A DNA stretch of 64,000 nucleotides, taken from the NCBI GenBank assembly GCA_030568195.1, contig JAJLTO010000009.1, forward strand, positions 434,001 through 498,000, in the 5' to 3' direction. Of this stretch, positions 23,101-34,400 are shown one piece after another; position 1 is the first letter of the stretch, and each line of letters opens with the position of its first letter. Made by a program: the position numbers and the translations under genes. The DNA comes from Dipodascopsis uninucleata var. uninucleata. Taxonomy: Eukaryota > Ascomycota > Lipomycetes > Lipomycetales > Lipomycetaceae. The notes below the pieces were generated by a model. That model did not search any database. It was not told the DNA's origin and worked only from the letters and a program-made list of their open reading frames with translations.

Positions 23101-23593
23101 CAAGGGTCATCTTAACAAGAGTGAACAGAAATCGCATTTTCACCTTGAGCGTCTTACTTTAGATGTGCTATCTAAAAAGATGCACCAAAAATTTTTAAAA
23201 CAAGCAAAGCTATTGAAGCTCTATCCTCTTTCATTGACGGACTATCAGTATGTCAGACTTAGATACCGTCATCTATTTTCGTTAATTTTGAATTATAGAT
23301 TGCGCGAAAAGCTTCTGCGACGGCAGCAGAAACTCAAGTCACTTGCTGAGTCACTTTCTGAAGGTTTTGATGGCACCGAGGCAGAAAAGCAAGCTATTTT
23401 ACTCGCGAGCAAGTCATTTGATCTTCATCGTCAGAGAATGCTCCGTTTACGACGTCAATTGAGCAATAAAATACGAGAGAAAGCTCAGAATATCAGGAAG
23501 GAGATTATGAAACAATCACCTGGTCGTTTAGAGCCAACTCCAACAGAGAGATTCTTGATTTCAAGGATGTCTCGACAAAGAGCACAAGGTTGA
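20174..23593 (+). CDS. pentatricopeptide repeat protein, probably mitochondrial (1139 aa)
   Basis: The gene is single-exon. The first ATG in frame, at 20174, gives an Arg-containing, acid-poor N-terminus (MISRRIPSTDLLRPFR) that suits a mitochondrial presequence. The middle of the protein (about residues 440-760) has tandem degenerate 35-residue PPR motifs. Clear copies begin VYHYNTAMHAFGELG, NEVLYNIAMTAYRELG, DTTTFTTLLQGLAIQ, NSVTYGIMIYYLGKIG and DVFHYTSLMTMYMRK. Such helical repeats bind single-stranded RNA, and fungal members act in mitochondrial mRNA stability, processing or translation. The N-terminal 200 residues are low complexity. The C-terminal 130 are very basic and helical (RLRRQLSNKIREKAQNIRK). 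The exact orthologue (for example Dmr1/Ccm1-like or another fungal PPR) cannot be decided by eye. Confidence 0.88.
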   Translation: MISRRIPSTDLLRPFRASHDDMLWWSLQSCWSSIFSSRHGDISWLTSIVSDTHLTSNLSVRKTRDFLNKMFQNTLFGGDQGKGKIISMPRTQLSRTFSSDRQLSNSGDGKHGSSPSDNRIRTAPDYSAKNRTSGHISALDQVLEHFDFWSKDFYNRKNQSSGVEIVPDTYQDIPKDFSAQIQNLRNIIRSHNSKLVDIAWELWRLCARSLRGREELMQLRIPMFNYLREVQHQVQWQRMLIMFNDIPSSDLTEYDYRFKLWALICLDLSENIDKTFLECADRFADRMDMQWRMVEEYHLDRLEFDRLLILWGGLRSKTEPRLNKNPARDWIFVRSILARIANPAETMASMIDLYGDFGYRVSRKVMVMLAEAGSPLIAMDLYRKMAAYKLSQVDLARIVRLLNQRNYTPESFKLIQEFENMNHKTSHKATELIVNAKLETLAAARDYEGMQKLLESMISSGRRPTVYHYNTAMHAFGELGHVQFVNQLFEDMIKQNMRIPVQIIGTLMWSHLVVGDLRSVISIFDRVESMGIKRNEVLYNIAMTAYRELGDVSSIFDLFHEMTKRELKPNSRHITTLMSVFAIRADMENTKKVLQLAKENNISVDTGVFNAYAYAYIRSSEGDVETFANELWSMMQQDDVFPDTTTFTTLLQGLAIQDNSDGIQRLINKMNELSVPMNSVTYGIMIYYLGKIGQFELAKSVFDELKAINIEPDVFHYTSLMTMYMRKNEVDKVEETYREMIAADITPSFVTLVILMLSKRDRRRSYTAQSLYSMLNALQDILPTIDLTLKSYSAPKTTVPAFLIAEVMKFHVPEDMELYKDLLYKFEQLNSERELADQIKPDMRLEAFACIAARQADDWGTITNRWDRLLLSLAESHRKYDISNDSYGNIQNYSRTLLSRAFSTKVESLIYTGQPRKVEDEWERMESLGMQFSNHNWNLRVIALVKGGKFVEGCRIAHTLLRRQKDISSEYLKIISKGHLNKSEQKSHFHLERLTLDVLSKKMHQKFLKQAKLLKLYPLSLTDYQYVRLRYRHLFSLILNYRLREKLLRRQQKLKSLAESLSEGFDGTEAEKQAILLASKSFDLHRQRMLRLRRQLSNKIREKAQNIRKEIMKQSPGRLEPTPTERFLISRMSRQRAQG

Positions 23594-24756
23594 TCTGATA
23601 TATGCCATATATCAATGTAATGATCTTTGATTATTATATATCTGTGCATAATCTATAAATCAGTTACAAGCAGCACTCATCGTCCATTAAGTTCATTGTT
23701 AGAATCTTGCATTGTAGTTTATTTTTCACGTGTATATATGACGAGGGCGAATTAAGTCATGGTTTAATGACTCATGACTCATTCCTCTTTTCTACTATTG
23801 GCATATTCATAATTGTATTAATATTTTGGTATAATATTATACACTACAATATTTGATCCTTCTAATAGTCTTTTGTGATAGCTTAGAGGGAGAGAAGAAA
23901 AAAATGCATTGTACACGAAAAGTGTATATTTAAAGTACAATTTTTCGTTTGTGTATGTCGAAACTAAGCGACAGTTGCCAAATGTTTTCTACATTATTAT
24001 AGTAACTCAAGCTTGAAGACCAGATTTCTTTACCTGCTTTCAGCTGTAAAAATAAGAGTACATACATCAATAGATCGAATTTTATAGGATGTTTAACTGA
24101 TGAAAAAGTACGCCAATGGATCATACACAAATCGAGGATATATTTAGTTATTAATTTGAAAAGATGTATTAAACCATTATATCATACCATCATTCTATAA
24201 ACATAATAGAATCAAAACTAGAAGATCTCAACAAAATGTAAAAATGATCTTTCACATCAGTCATTTTATTTTCTTTCAAGTCTTCCAAATCGACTCTCTA
24301 ATATTGCTCCATCTTCACTAATATAGAGAACCTGTAAGCCAGTCCTCGTAACAAAATTATGGCCAATCCTTGAAGATCAGTAAAGAAATCGAACAAAAAA
24401 TCTGTGGACATTAACAATCAAAATAAAACTGAACTTGAGATATCTAAAATAGAGTATGATAAAAAGTAATAATAACAAAAAAAGTTCAATGAAATATGAT
24501 CATAAGTTACAAATGCGAAGAAGAAACAGTAACTATTAGCCTCGAACAAGCCATAGTAAAGAATATGAGCAAAAGAAGACATAGACAGAAGATAATATAT
24601 AAAGTTTAGTAAAAAGGGAAACAAAAAATTTAAACATAATAAGAAATGCTTGGGAATCAATTGCATTAATCAAACATTAAAAGACTTTGAAATAGCTGCA
24701 AAAATTAATAAAATGAAACAATTTTCAATAGAAACAAAAAACCACCTTTTTACACT
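23594..24756. other. AT-rich convergent spacer between PPR and KTR genes
   Basis: This 1.16 kb lies between two facing stop codons and is long for a 3' spacer. It is strongly AT-rich with A-rich runs at 24240-24740. A CACGTG hexamer lies at 23727-23732. No coding frame with domain character, no TIR and no tRNA were seen. Confidence 0.4.
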
Positions 24757-26348
24757 TCAGTCTAACCATCCGCCTACAGCGTCAACCCAATAAGGTATAC
24801 AGCTTCCCTCTTTACCTTCGACATCGGTGATATCAGTATCACACTTGCAACGGCAACCAGAACCATTCTCTCGCTCCATGTCCCAAGAATCCCAATATCT
24901 GTCTTCCTCAATCTCTTCTCGACTCTCCGGATTCCGTATATAAGGTGTCCTAGGAAGCTGATGATGAGGAGTATTACCAGGACAGTGCTGAATAGTAGTA
25001 TGTCTATAACCAATATCTCTAAAGTAGTGAACTTGAGAAGGTGCCAAAAATATACCGGCTGCAAGCGAATGAACAGGAGCATCGCCCCATCTTTCATTCC
25101 AGAAACCGCCTGACCTATCGAGAAACTCGAAAAAATCTTCATACTCTTTACTACGGAAAAACTCTAAACTAGCGATTTCGAAATTACTCCAGAAGTGACA
25201 CAAATTATACTTCTCGCCGTTCATGGCTTCAGGATCTATATCTTTTGGTTCCTTCAATTTGTACATATCTTCAGTACTGGTTGGTGCTGGCTTCTCGGCT
25301 GATGAACCAGGTACATCCTTTTGCAAAAACATCTCCCACATCCCCGTTGAACTGATGTTACGAGATCGTTTAAAACCGGAAGCATACCTGAATAGATTAG
25401 GAACAGTGTCAACAAGCTCCTTGATAACAATGGTAAAACCATAAACTTTTCCACGCTCCTGCATATACAAGAATGGATCATAAGTGATATCGCAAAAATA
25501 CTTAACATCCGGTTCTACTCTCCAATACCAATCATATTTAGTAAGCAACGGATGTTTATAAAATTTGCCAGAATAGAATCGACACATATGATGATATGAA
25601 GCCATACCACCATACATAATAGCAGCATCACCCTGTAGCGCAATTGCTTCTTTCACCTCTTCCTCATCAGCCCATTCCGGGAAATCCCAAAGTGACTTGT
25701 CAATTACACCAAATTCAACCTTGGAATCTGTATGTCGAGAAACAGTCTCTCTAAAATTGGTGTCGAACTCCTCATCATTCAAAAAGACATACGGATAGTG
25801 ATACCATCTATTAAAGTGACGTTCAATGGATTTCATTGAGTCAATAACACCATGGACTTCCTGATTTCGTGCTAGTACAACTAAAACTGCATTTGCTCGT
25901 GGTCTCGAGGTATCTGGCTCCATACATCCATGTACAAAAGGAGCATCAATGGACTCATTAAGAGGTCTAGAGCAAAAATTAGTATGCCAATACTATCCAA
26001 AATTATTCCACGGCTTTGAACGTACCTTATTGGAGGAAGATGGTTCGGTGGGAGAAATCCCATCACTGCCCTGTTATTAGTTCGCCTAACAATTTGCAGA
26101 CTAAGAAGAAATATTATGAGAGGGAATATCAAAATAACTCCCATAGGAGCTGTAATATTGTGCCGTATTCTAATTCGCTTTTTAAAGAACTTGAGCGAAC
26201 CTCTATTTGAAGGTAAGGGAGAGAGTGTCGAACTAGGAGAATAGAATAAGGGAGATGACGAAGCTGGAGAAGACGAGCTTGAATTAGTGTAGACGTTCGA
26301 CGGCGATTGAGACAAAAGTCGTAATTTTGATAGTAGTTGCCTGGCCAT
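24757..26348 (-). CDS. alpha-1,2-mannosyltransferase, KRE2/KTR family (GT15), 510 aa
   Basis: Two exons (26348-26026 and 25966-24757; 323+1210 nt) join as ...HLPPIR-PLNESIDAPFVHGC. It is a type II Golgi membrane enzyme that adds alpha-1,2-mannose from GDP-mannose to N- and O-linked glycans. It has a short cytosolic Ser-rich tail, a basic FKKRIRIRHN stop and one membrane helix at residues 65-87 (TAPMGVILIFPLIIFLLSLQ). The catalytic domain has the GT15 blocks RANAVLVVLARNQEV, HYPYVFLNDEEF, YDWYWRVEPDVKYFCDI (metal-site region), YASGFKRSRNI, YNLCHFWSNFEIASLEFFRS (with the conserved Glu) and GGFWNERWGDAPVHS. Which KTR paralogue it is cannot be fixed. The start ATG at 26348 was chosen because the upstream in-frame codon at 26390 is GTG. 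Confidence 0.93.
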
Positions 26349-29300
26349 GTTTACACACTCGCACAGAAGCTCTCTATAATAATTATACACGCACGCTGTA
26401 TGATAAAAGCAATATCTTAAACTGATGCTGAAAATCCTATCTATTTGCTTTCGTTTGCGTGCTTTCTCTATACCAAAAGTAAATATAGAAAATATACTTT
26501 TCAGCAGTTGTGTCTAAATAAACAGACAACTATTTGAAGATAGTTTCCAATGCTATCTGCAAGCCGAATAATCTTCAGCAACTTTTTTCGTTCCTGAATT
26601 TGTCCGCTCTTTAGTCTGTTCTGTTTGTTTCCGTTATCCACTTGATATCAACGTTGAATAACTAGCGCGGAAATATAACTCTAAGATGACAGATCAACAA
26701 TGAGAGGATAAACTTTTTCCTCGATACTTGAAATGTCCAGCGCTGTTTTCCAGATATACGAAATATACCGCTATCAATATATCCTGTATATATCTAATAA
26801 ATGTATTAATTGTTTTGTGAGTATATAAATATAACAGCACCTAAATATATCTCTATAAGTGCTAACCAATAAAATAGATATAAAAGATACTGTTAAGATG
26901 CAAACGATCAAAATTGAAATCCACACTCTATCTCTTTCTGCTGACAATTCCAGCTTAATGACAACCACAAAACATAAAAGAACTTGAACTTTTCTGTGAT
27001 AATCAAAAGAGATTTCGAATAGCCCTCAGTCAATTAAAAATAAATAAATCTAAATGCTATTTTGTTCATGTTAGCCCAAATTTAGTCTCCTTTAGTAACA
27101 ATCTTCATATTGTCTCGATAAGTCTTTATTCCGCTTGAAATGGCCTTTGACTACCAAACAATTGAAAACAAAGCAACCACGACATCCTTTGCGTAGAACA
27201 ATATTCACTCATCGAAATGAGCTTGCAATATTCAATCACAAAAGTCCCAGCAATAATACCAGACGGCCGGTAACAGTTGAGGACTCATGATGCATGTGGT
27301 GCTGCCACTCCTTACTATCGCCCTCACATAGCCATCCAATATATGGCGCAACCACCCAAATTGAGAAGAGAAAAAACAGTATTTACCAATTCCTTGCGTC
27401 AGATAGCGCCTTTGGCAGTGCCTAAGCTCTCAGCGTGACAAGCGAGATAGCAAAAGCAAAACAAAAGAGAAGCGCTGTCTGACTAGTGTTTAGATGACTT
27501 CTCCTGGAGTCCTTGCTGTATGACCAGTCAAAGCAACGGAGAAAGCCTGAGAAAACAAATAACTGTCGTCTATATTCGCTGCTAATAAGAGAGCGAAGCA
27601 GACAGAAATTATCTAAGGATTAGATAGAAAAAAAAAAGAAGTAATGAAAATAACTGAATGGTAAAGTGAGGGAACAAAATAAAGTAAGGTGAAATTACTA
27701 TTGAGTACCCAATAACGATTAGAATATATAAAAAGTAACGATACTGAAGCAGCGAAGAGCAGCGCCGCTTAGCCCAAGACCAGCAAAAAAAAATCTACGC
27801 CAAAGGACGAGATAGTAGCATGTATTTCCGAGCGGATACTCTATGTAAAGAAGGACAGCTAGCAGATCCTGTAGGTAATTTTTTTTAATCTCAGTTTCTG
27901 TCTGTTGGTGTGCTCTTGCTCTTTTTGCCTTCGTTTACTCGCCTTCTACAGTATAGCCTACGAATCGCGATCGTTTCAAAAGTTGTGAAATTTAACCAAC
28001 GACCCTACGAATAGGCGGCTTTCCGGCTCGACCTAAACACTGTCTTTATGCTACTACTCATACTCATGCTACTATACGATTTGCGACAGAACAACTATCT
28101 GCGTAATTAGGTAAATAAGGGAGGTCAATTCCGCTGATGATAGGGTACGATGATTATCCATAATAAAACATGGTAACGGTTTGCTCGTTCATTTACCTGG
28201 AATAGCAGTAAAGATTGTTTTGCCGCAGTTGCCACCTGCAAAAGTGCCAGTTTATTACCTGCTTATGAAAAATTATACTCACATCGGAGACATATACAGT
28301 GGCAGATCACACGGTCACAGTCTGGTAATACAAGTAACAGCTGGTCACAGAAATCACAGAAAGGATAATTTTAGGTTCGACACATGCAATAAATAATAGC
28401 GCTAATCGTAGATAGTATTAGTGTCTGTCATAGACTTTGCACACTAGTGGCGTGAACAGCATAGCGCCGAATGAATAGGCAGCGGACACGCTTAGATAGT
28501 TGCCGTTTAACTGTACGCCTGGGTAATAATGGATTAGTGTGTACTTTGATGCGAGCTTGTTATAATTCCCAGCCCGCTGTCTAACTGGATCTGAACGTAA
28601 AACCAGACTTTAGCATATACTGCTGGCACTAGTGCATGCAGAAAAACTGTAAGGCGGTATATATGATTCTCTATATAGACTTCAGATACAGAATCCCTTC
28701 CTCTGTGAAAGGTCTTGTGTTTCGTGTCCAAGAACAGTATGGCATCTCAGGGTCCTGAGAATCAGTAAGCTCGGCCACTCGATTGGTTTATTCGGCGATT
28801 TGCAACTTGCCTAGAATTCACTAGAAAGCATAGCATATCTATCGTAGCAGCATGCTGCAACTTAGCGGCTTGGTATACATAGCTCTCCGTTGGGGTTAAT
28901 GGGCGGGATAACTATCGTGGAATCTGCTAGCACGATGTTCAGAGAGCAAGCATTGGTAGAAATGCTTGCTACTACAAATCAGATTAAACATAGATAGAGA
29001 TAGATACTTGCGAGCTGTGTTATACTACAAACGCAAGTACAGCTCAGCCATCTCAGATAGCTAGCGCGGCCACCTTCTCTGGGTGCATTACTGCATATGC
29101 TGCACGGCATTAAACTACCAGTTTCTTGTCATCTGTCGGAGCAGTCGAAGCTTTCGACTCGGTTCCTGATAAGACAGCTTGAATTGTACTTTAAGTAATA
29201 GTGATAGTAGAGGGTAGTCTTTCGGTCTGCTAGACATCTCGTTACTGCCTCGCTGTCTTTCGTCTTCTGTCAGCATCTTTATCAATATCCGCCTTCGCAC

Positions 29301-30184
29301 TGGACTGCATTAAGTTTCTAGGACCCAATCTAATTTCATTTCTCCGTACCATTAAATTCTTATTTTCCTCGTCTCCTTGCTTTTTCTTTCAGCGCCTACG
29401 ATTATTCTAAACACTTGTTTCTAGTCTGTTAGCACTATCTTTATCTGGCAGATTCCTGTCATCTTATCAGTGCCCAATTATATAATCTGGTCATGTGGCA
29501 ATTTACTTATTTCACTGCATGGCCCTATAGAAGAGAGGTGCATAGGCCAATTCGCTAGCAAGTCCTCGTAATAAACAAGCAGACATCATATTTGTGCTGA
29601 TTCTCATTGTCGCCACATCAATACCGGTCCTCTACTATATAGACCGCTGGGAGGAAAGATTTTGTCGCTTGATCAATGAGTATGATAAAAGCGACGTCTG
29701 TTCTAAATTACCACCCTTTCTTTCCCGCTGACCTTTAAACATGACTGCGGCTAGTGTAGAAGGGAAAAGCTTTCGATGCTTTTGGCGATCTTCGTCATTT
29801 AACCAATTTTGTGTAATAATATCCCATTCCCTATTGTATTCTCTGCACTCTATGGCGCCAAACGATTAAAAAACTCTGTCTAGCCGTATCTCCATGATGA
29901 GCTATTCTAATATTTTAAGAGCATGAAAGGAGTGCTGTCCAGCTCATGCTCCAAATCTGCTTTACTAAATATTTATTTACATCTCTGCCTTCCAGTATAT
30001 TCTTCGTCTAAATTAGTCGCTTGAGATCTAGCTCCGCCTCCATTTATAGTACCCAAGTGCACAGCAAGATTATGTTTACGACTAGATCTTGTATTAGCTT
30101 CGCGCTTTTTGGTTTCTATCAAAGTAGACAGGCATGTCATTCCTGTCACGTGCATAACGTGTTATCGGCTTAATAATACATTAC
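26349..30184. promoter_or_regulatory. long gene-free region upstream of the mannosyltransferase
   Basis: Together with the inverted-repeat area beyond it, this forms a 5.1-kb gap between the KTR start and the 3' end of the LSD gene. The part from 27.3 to 29.6 kb is less AT-rich than usual spacers. Open frames are short (under 75 codons) and show no domain. A stem-loop is present at 28946-28969. A CACGTG hexamer lies at 30147-30152. I found no tRNA box A/B pair. Possible contents are a long regulatory region or a non-coding RNA; neither can be shown by eye. Confidence 0.4.
28946..28969. repeat. perfect 9-bp stem-loop
   Basis: The arms gcaagcatt (28946-28954) and aatgcttgc (28961-28969) are exact reverse complements around a 6-nt loop. 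It lies in the middle of the long gene-free region. A short hairpin like this may be chance. Confidence 0.5.
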
Positions 30185-30205
30185 GTTATATTCGACGAAT
30201 ATAAC
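30185..30205. repeat. 21-bp near-perfect palindrome
   Basis: The arms gttatattcg and cgaatataac (10 bp each) are exact reverse complements around a single central base. Two further perfect hairpins follow within 100 bp (30220-30238 with 6-bp arms and 30272-30299 with 8-bp arms), just outside the large inverted-repeat element. Confidence 0.7.
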
Positions 30206-30321
30206 AGTGTCCTAGTCCGTCATACAGAAAATGTATGATCACCGTATTTGACATATTAATTATGTTCAATTAGACTTAAGAGACTGACAGTTTAAGTCTC
30301 GTCTTCCTTTAATCAACCGCT

Positions 30322-30636
30322 TTTCCAACCACAAGCCATTCAGATAATACTTCTAGAGTATAAATACATAATTACACTAAGATATGATACGTGCTTAATG
30401 ATTGATTTCTGATGAACCTCTTAAACGAGATCATTTTAATTAGAATATTCAGGGATCTAGTCTACATGAAATCGTTATGTTTAAGTCTAATTATTATATT
30501 TAACTATCTCAACATTGATGATGGTAGTTTGAGAGTAATCAAAGTCATCGAAATAATCATTAAGCACGTATCATATCTTAGTGTGACTGTGTATTTATAC
30601 TCTAGAAGTATTATCTGAATGGCTTGTGGTTGGAAA
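30322..30636. mobile_element. MITE-like inverted-repeat element, 315 bp
   Basis: The left arm (30322 to about 30402) and the right arm (about 30555 to 30636) are reverse complements over about 80 bp with only three mismatches. Both outer ends read tttccaaccacaagccattc inward. The similarity continues with small indels to about 30415. The central 140 bp are AT-rich and contain no transposase. Long terminal inverted repeats on a short AT-rich body fit a non-autonomous DNA transposon (MITE) or fold-back element. I do not see a target-site duplication at the arm ends (left flank ...caaccgct, right flank cataaat...), so the superfamily cannot be assigned. An inverted duplication without transposition is the main alternative. 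Confidence 0.7.
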
Positions 30637-31449
30637 CATAAATTTGAGGAGACAAATATTATGTTCGGTAATTCTCAAAGTTGGATACTCAACATGATGA
30701 TACAGAAGTTGGATGCAGAACTTGCTACGAGCTAGAGAGATCGCTTAAGGTAATTAAGCATTACTGAAAGATAAAACTAAACTCAAATGTTGAATAGAAT
30801 ATGAGGCAGGTGTTGTTTGTGTTCAGTTACAAAAGGAACATACAGTCGTTCTTACATATAAAAGGAAGATAACTTCCTAGGAAGTAGTTAGAGAAATAAA
30901 TCAAGCCGAATATACAACTAATACATAATATCATTAGTAGTAACACCATGGCACCGAACATCAGAGTAAGATCTTCTAACGAAGTATCCAATGATAACTC
31001 CTTGTCATTCATTCAAACTGAGCACAATTCTGCTATTAAGTCACATTCAACAAGTAGAGTACAAAGACATGATCGCTATAAGTAAAATACAGCGGTTATA
31101 AAATGCACGGTCGTAGAAGAATCGAAGACAATACTTCATAGGTGCTACGTTACTAACAATTAAAGCAATCGACATAAAATATGGCAAGTACAAGTAGCAA
31201 AATACTACTATTAGCATAGTATTTAATAGATTTATTTACGTCAGGCACTAGACTACTTCTTCGATGTATAATTAAACTTGATTTTTGATTTTACTGTTTA
31301 TTGTCTAATTGAAATCTCAACAATATATTCAATTAAAACTATTATATCATATATGACAGAAAAATATCTTACAGTCCCAAGCCTTAATAATTACGAAAAA
31401 TTGAATAGTAGATGAAAAGTCTACCCTATAGTAAATATACAGTCATTAA
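30637..31449. other. spacer between the inverted-repeat element and the LSD gene end
   Basis: This AT-rich DNA on the 3' side of the LSD gene contains no supported gene. A minus-strand frame at 30827-31012 encodes a short hydrophobic stretch without context and is probably chance. Confidence 0.35.
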
Positions 31450-34400
31450 TTAACTGATACCTGTCCCCAGCAATTCTTGATTGACGGCAGCTTCTCCAAC
31501 TTCTGCTTTCGCCAAGTTCCACTCTTGTATTTCAGTGTCCTCTGGAGTACTCTTGTGATCTTCCAACCATCGGTGTCTTAAATCCGCGAAAACTCTCTCA
31601 TATTTTCCAAGCTTATCTCTGTAGTCTCTTTGGGAGCGATCATTCATTTGATCAACTGAGTACCAGTTCTCACTTGACAGCGTACTGACATTATATGATT
31701 TTTCAAGTTTCTGAGGTTCTTGAGGTCGCGGTCCTAAAATCCTAGTTATTGCTCTGTCGCAATCAGCTTCATGCGATTCAAGTCGTTTGTGTCGCATTGC
31801 TTTTGCAATTTGGTAGTGTGATACATTCCATACATTCTTCATTGCTGCCGACGATTGTGCATCTTGCCTAGGTAAGGGAGCAGCTGGGTTTCCCGCTGTA
31901 GCTGGCGCAGGCACAGACGTCGAAGCGGCAGCCGTAGGTGTTGACTGCCTCTTTTGCTTTAAGGACGGTCTTGCCCGAGACTTTTTAGCTCCCGAGGACA
32001 CCGAATCATTCTTGGTCTTTACAACAGTACCGTCGATATCAAGAGGCAATAGTGGCGGAACTTGAATTGGCTGCGGCATTTGAGGCTCGTTTCCAGAATA
32101 CGCGCTTTTTGGTGGAGAAGGAAAAACAACAGTTTCTGCGCGACTGGGAACACCTGGTTTTTGCTGAGGCATCACTAAAGGACTGGCTAGTGTTATGTCT
32201 TCCCCAATGACACTACGAAAAACCTCTTCAGCTGCTCGTAATCCAGACAGATAAGCACCATGTACGGTAGCAGGATGAGTTCTACTTGTAGCTTCGCCAG
32301 CAAAGAATAAGTGTTCATCATAAGCAGGCTCTGAAAGTATTTCATAATCTAGTCCAGTAGCATCAGGTCCAACATAAGAGTAGGATCCTAGGCTAAAGGG
32401 ATCACAATGCCATCGAGTTACTATACTTTCGATAGGACGAGGAATTCGTATTCCAGGATAAATTCGAGATAAGACATAAGTAGCTTCTTGAACTAATGAC
32501 TCGTCACTTTGAACAGAAGTTGCGTATGCTGCATTTCCAGTCATCAAACCGATAAGACAGTTTTGTCCAGCTACCTTCGTTGCGTTCCAAAACATGCAGA
32601 AGCGACCACGAGTGGATTCGTAATTCTCTTGTGACATTACGTTAGGTCCAGCGTCAGCACTTCGTGCTACTCCAATGATATCAGAGTCTATATCCCAAAA
32701 ACAGCTGTCATACACAAGTATTACTTTATTAAGTGTACCGAATCCAAGATCATTGATGCTCTTCTGTTTCTTCTCTGGTAAAGGAGGATCAAATTCGATA
32801 GCTCCAGATTTCAGAACTCCTAAAGGTACTGTGCAAACAATTCTGTCGGCCGTGATAGTCTCTCCTGATTCCAGCACAATAGACAACGATTTTCTATCTG
32901 CTCCCTTGGAGGGATCATATTTTATCTTCTGAACAACACTCTTAAATCTGACGTCCATCTTCGAAGGAAATAGATATAATGCTCTTGGCACCTGCATGTA
33001 CCCATTCCTTAGCATTGTGTGTCGCCCGGAAAACTCATTCCCATCGTCTTGATCCCAAGAGCCAAGACTGAGGTTTTTCAGAGGAGTTGCATTCGCGTAT
33101 TCCAAATTTGCATAATGCCAATTCAAAAGGCGTAAGTCCTGTGGCGAAAGGTCTGCAAATGTTTGCACAATTTTTAGTTGCTCGTCCATAGTTTGACCCA
33201 AAGTTTTCCTAGGTTTTGCTGTTGTTTGTAGCTTTGCTTTCTGGTCTCTTATATTCCCGGCCTTTGAAACGTCAAACCCCAAATTTTCCAACTTGATCTC
33301 CAGATTCATTTTGGCAGACTTAGATTCATTAGGTGAAAGTGCCGCCTGCCCAGTACCAGGAGCTTTCTGACTAACTTGCAATGGTGGAAGTTCAGCAGCA
33401 TTTTCTTCAATTCGAGCGATTGATCTTCCTCCATCGCCGGTAGGATCTTTGCCAGCTGATATAAGCATAATGTCACCTTGGACCGTATGAACCGTAGGTA
33501 TAGGAGTACGATAGACAGAAATCCTATCAAGCATATCATTAAAGAGTCCTTCTGCTCTTCTATCTAATGAGGGTGACACTTGGCCACCAAATACTTCATC
33601 GGCCAATGGACCTGCATCTTTCAGTTCATGACATTCGATTCCCATTTGTTTTCTTATAATTGTCGACATTGGGTTTCCGTTGCTAAAGCCGGTTACTATT
33701 TGAGCACCAAGATCAACCTTACCACCTCTCTGAAGCGGCGCTGAGTATATCCGCCCCCCAATACGACTCCTAGCCTCAAGAACGATTATTTCTGGAGATG
33801 CTTCATATCCCGTTAAAAAGTCATCATACTGCTTAAAAAGACCTTCAATCTGTCTCGAACTTCCTAATCCAGAAATTCCAGCGCCAATGACGACAATGCG
33901 TAATCTGGATCTCCTCTCTGCAGGAATTGGCAACATGTAAGGGAAGTTATTGCGCCAAAGTGGTACATCGATAACACCAAAATTAATGTATCCATGTCTG
34001 ACCAGGAACTCAAAAGCAGCTTCTGCCAGTCCAAAAAAACGAGGCTCTCTAGAACAGCCTGCAGCCTCCGATCGGGTTACGGTAACATTATGATTCATTT
34101 TCCATAGGCGTAAAATTCCATTTCTAATGTTGAGATAAGTTGCGACATGAAGATGGTTGATCTCATGTTTAAGCAGCTCATATTCTTTCTTATGTAAGGA
34201 ATATGGAGGTAACCGCGATGAGATCGCAGCTTCTATACCTTCCTGCGCATAAACTTCAGGAGTTATATCGATAGGAATTGACGATCTTGCAAAGTATTCT
34301 AAACGATTATAAGGTATCACCGTCCGTAAAGGAGGAAGATTATTTAGTAATGCAATATAGTCCTTATGGCTTAAAGGTGGGTCCACGTATTCACTTTCAG

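Noticed and set aside
28368-28380. ggttcgac string resembling a tRNA box B
   Set aside because: The GGTTCGANNCC consensus is not completed and no box A or acceptor stem pairs with it. No tRNA is called.
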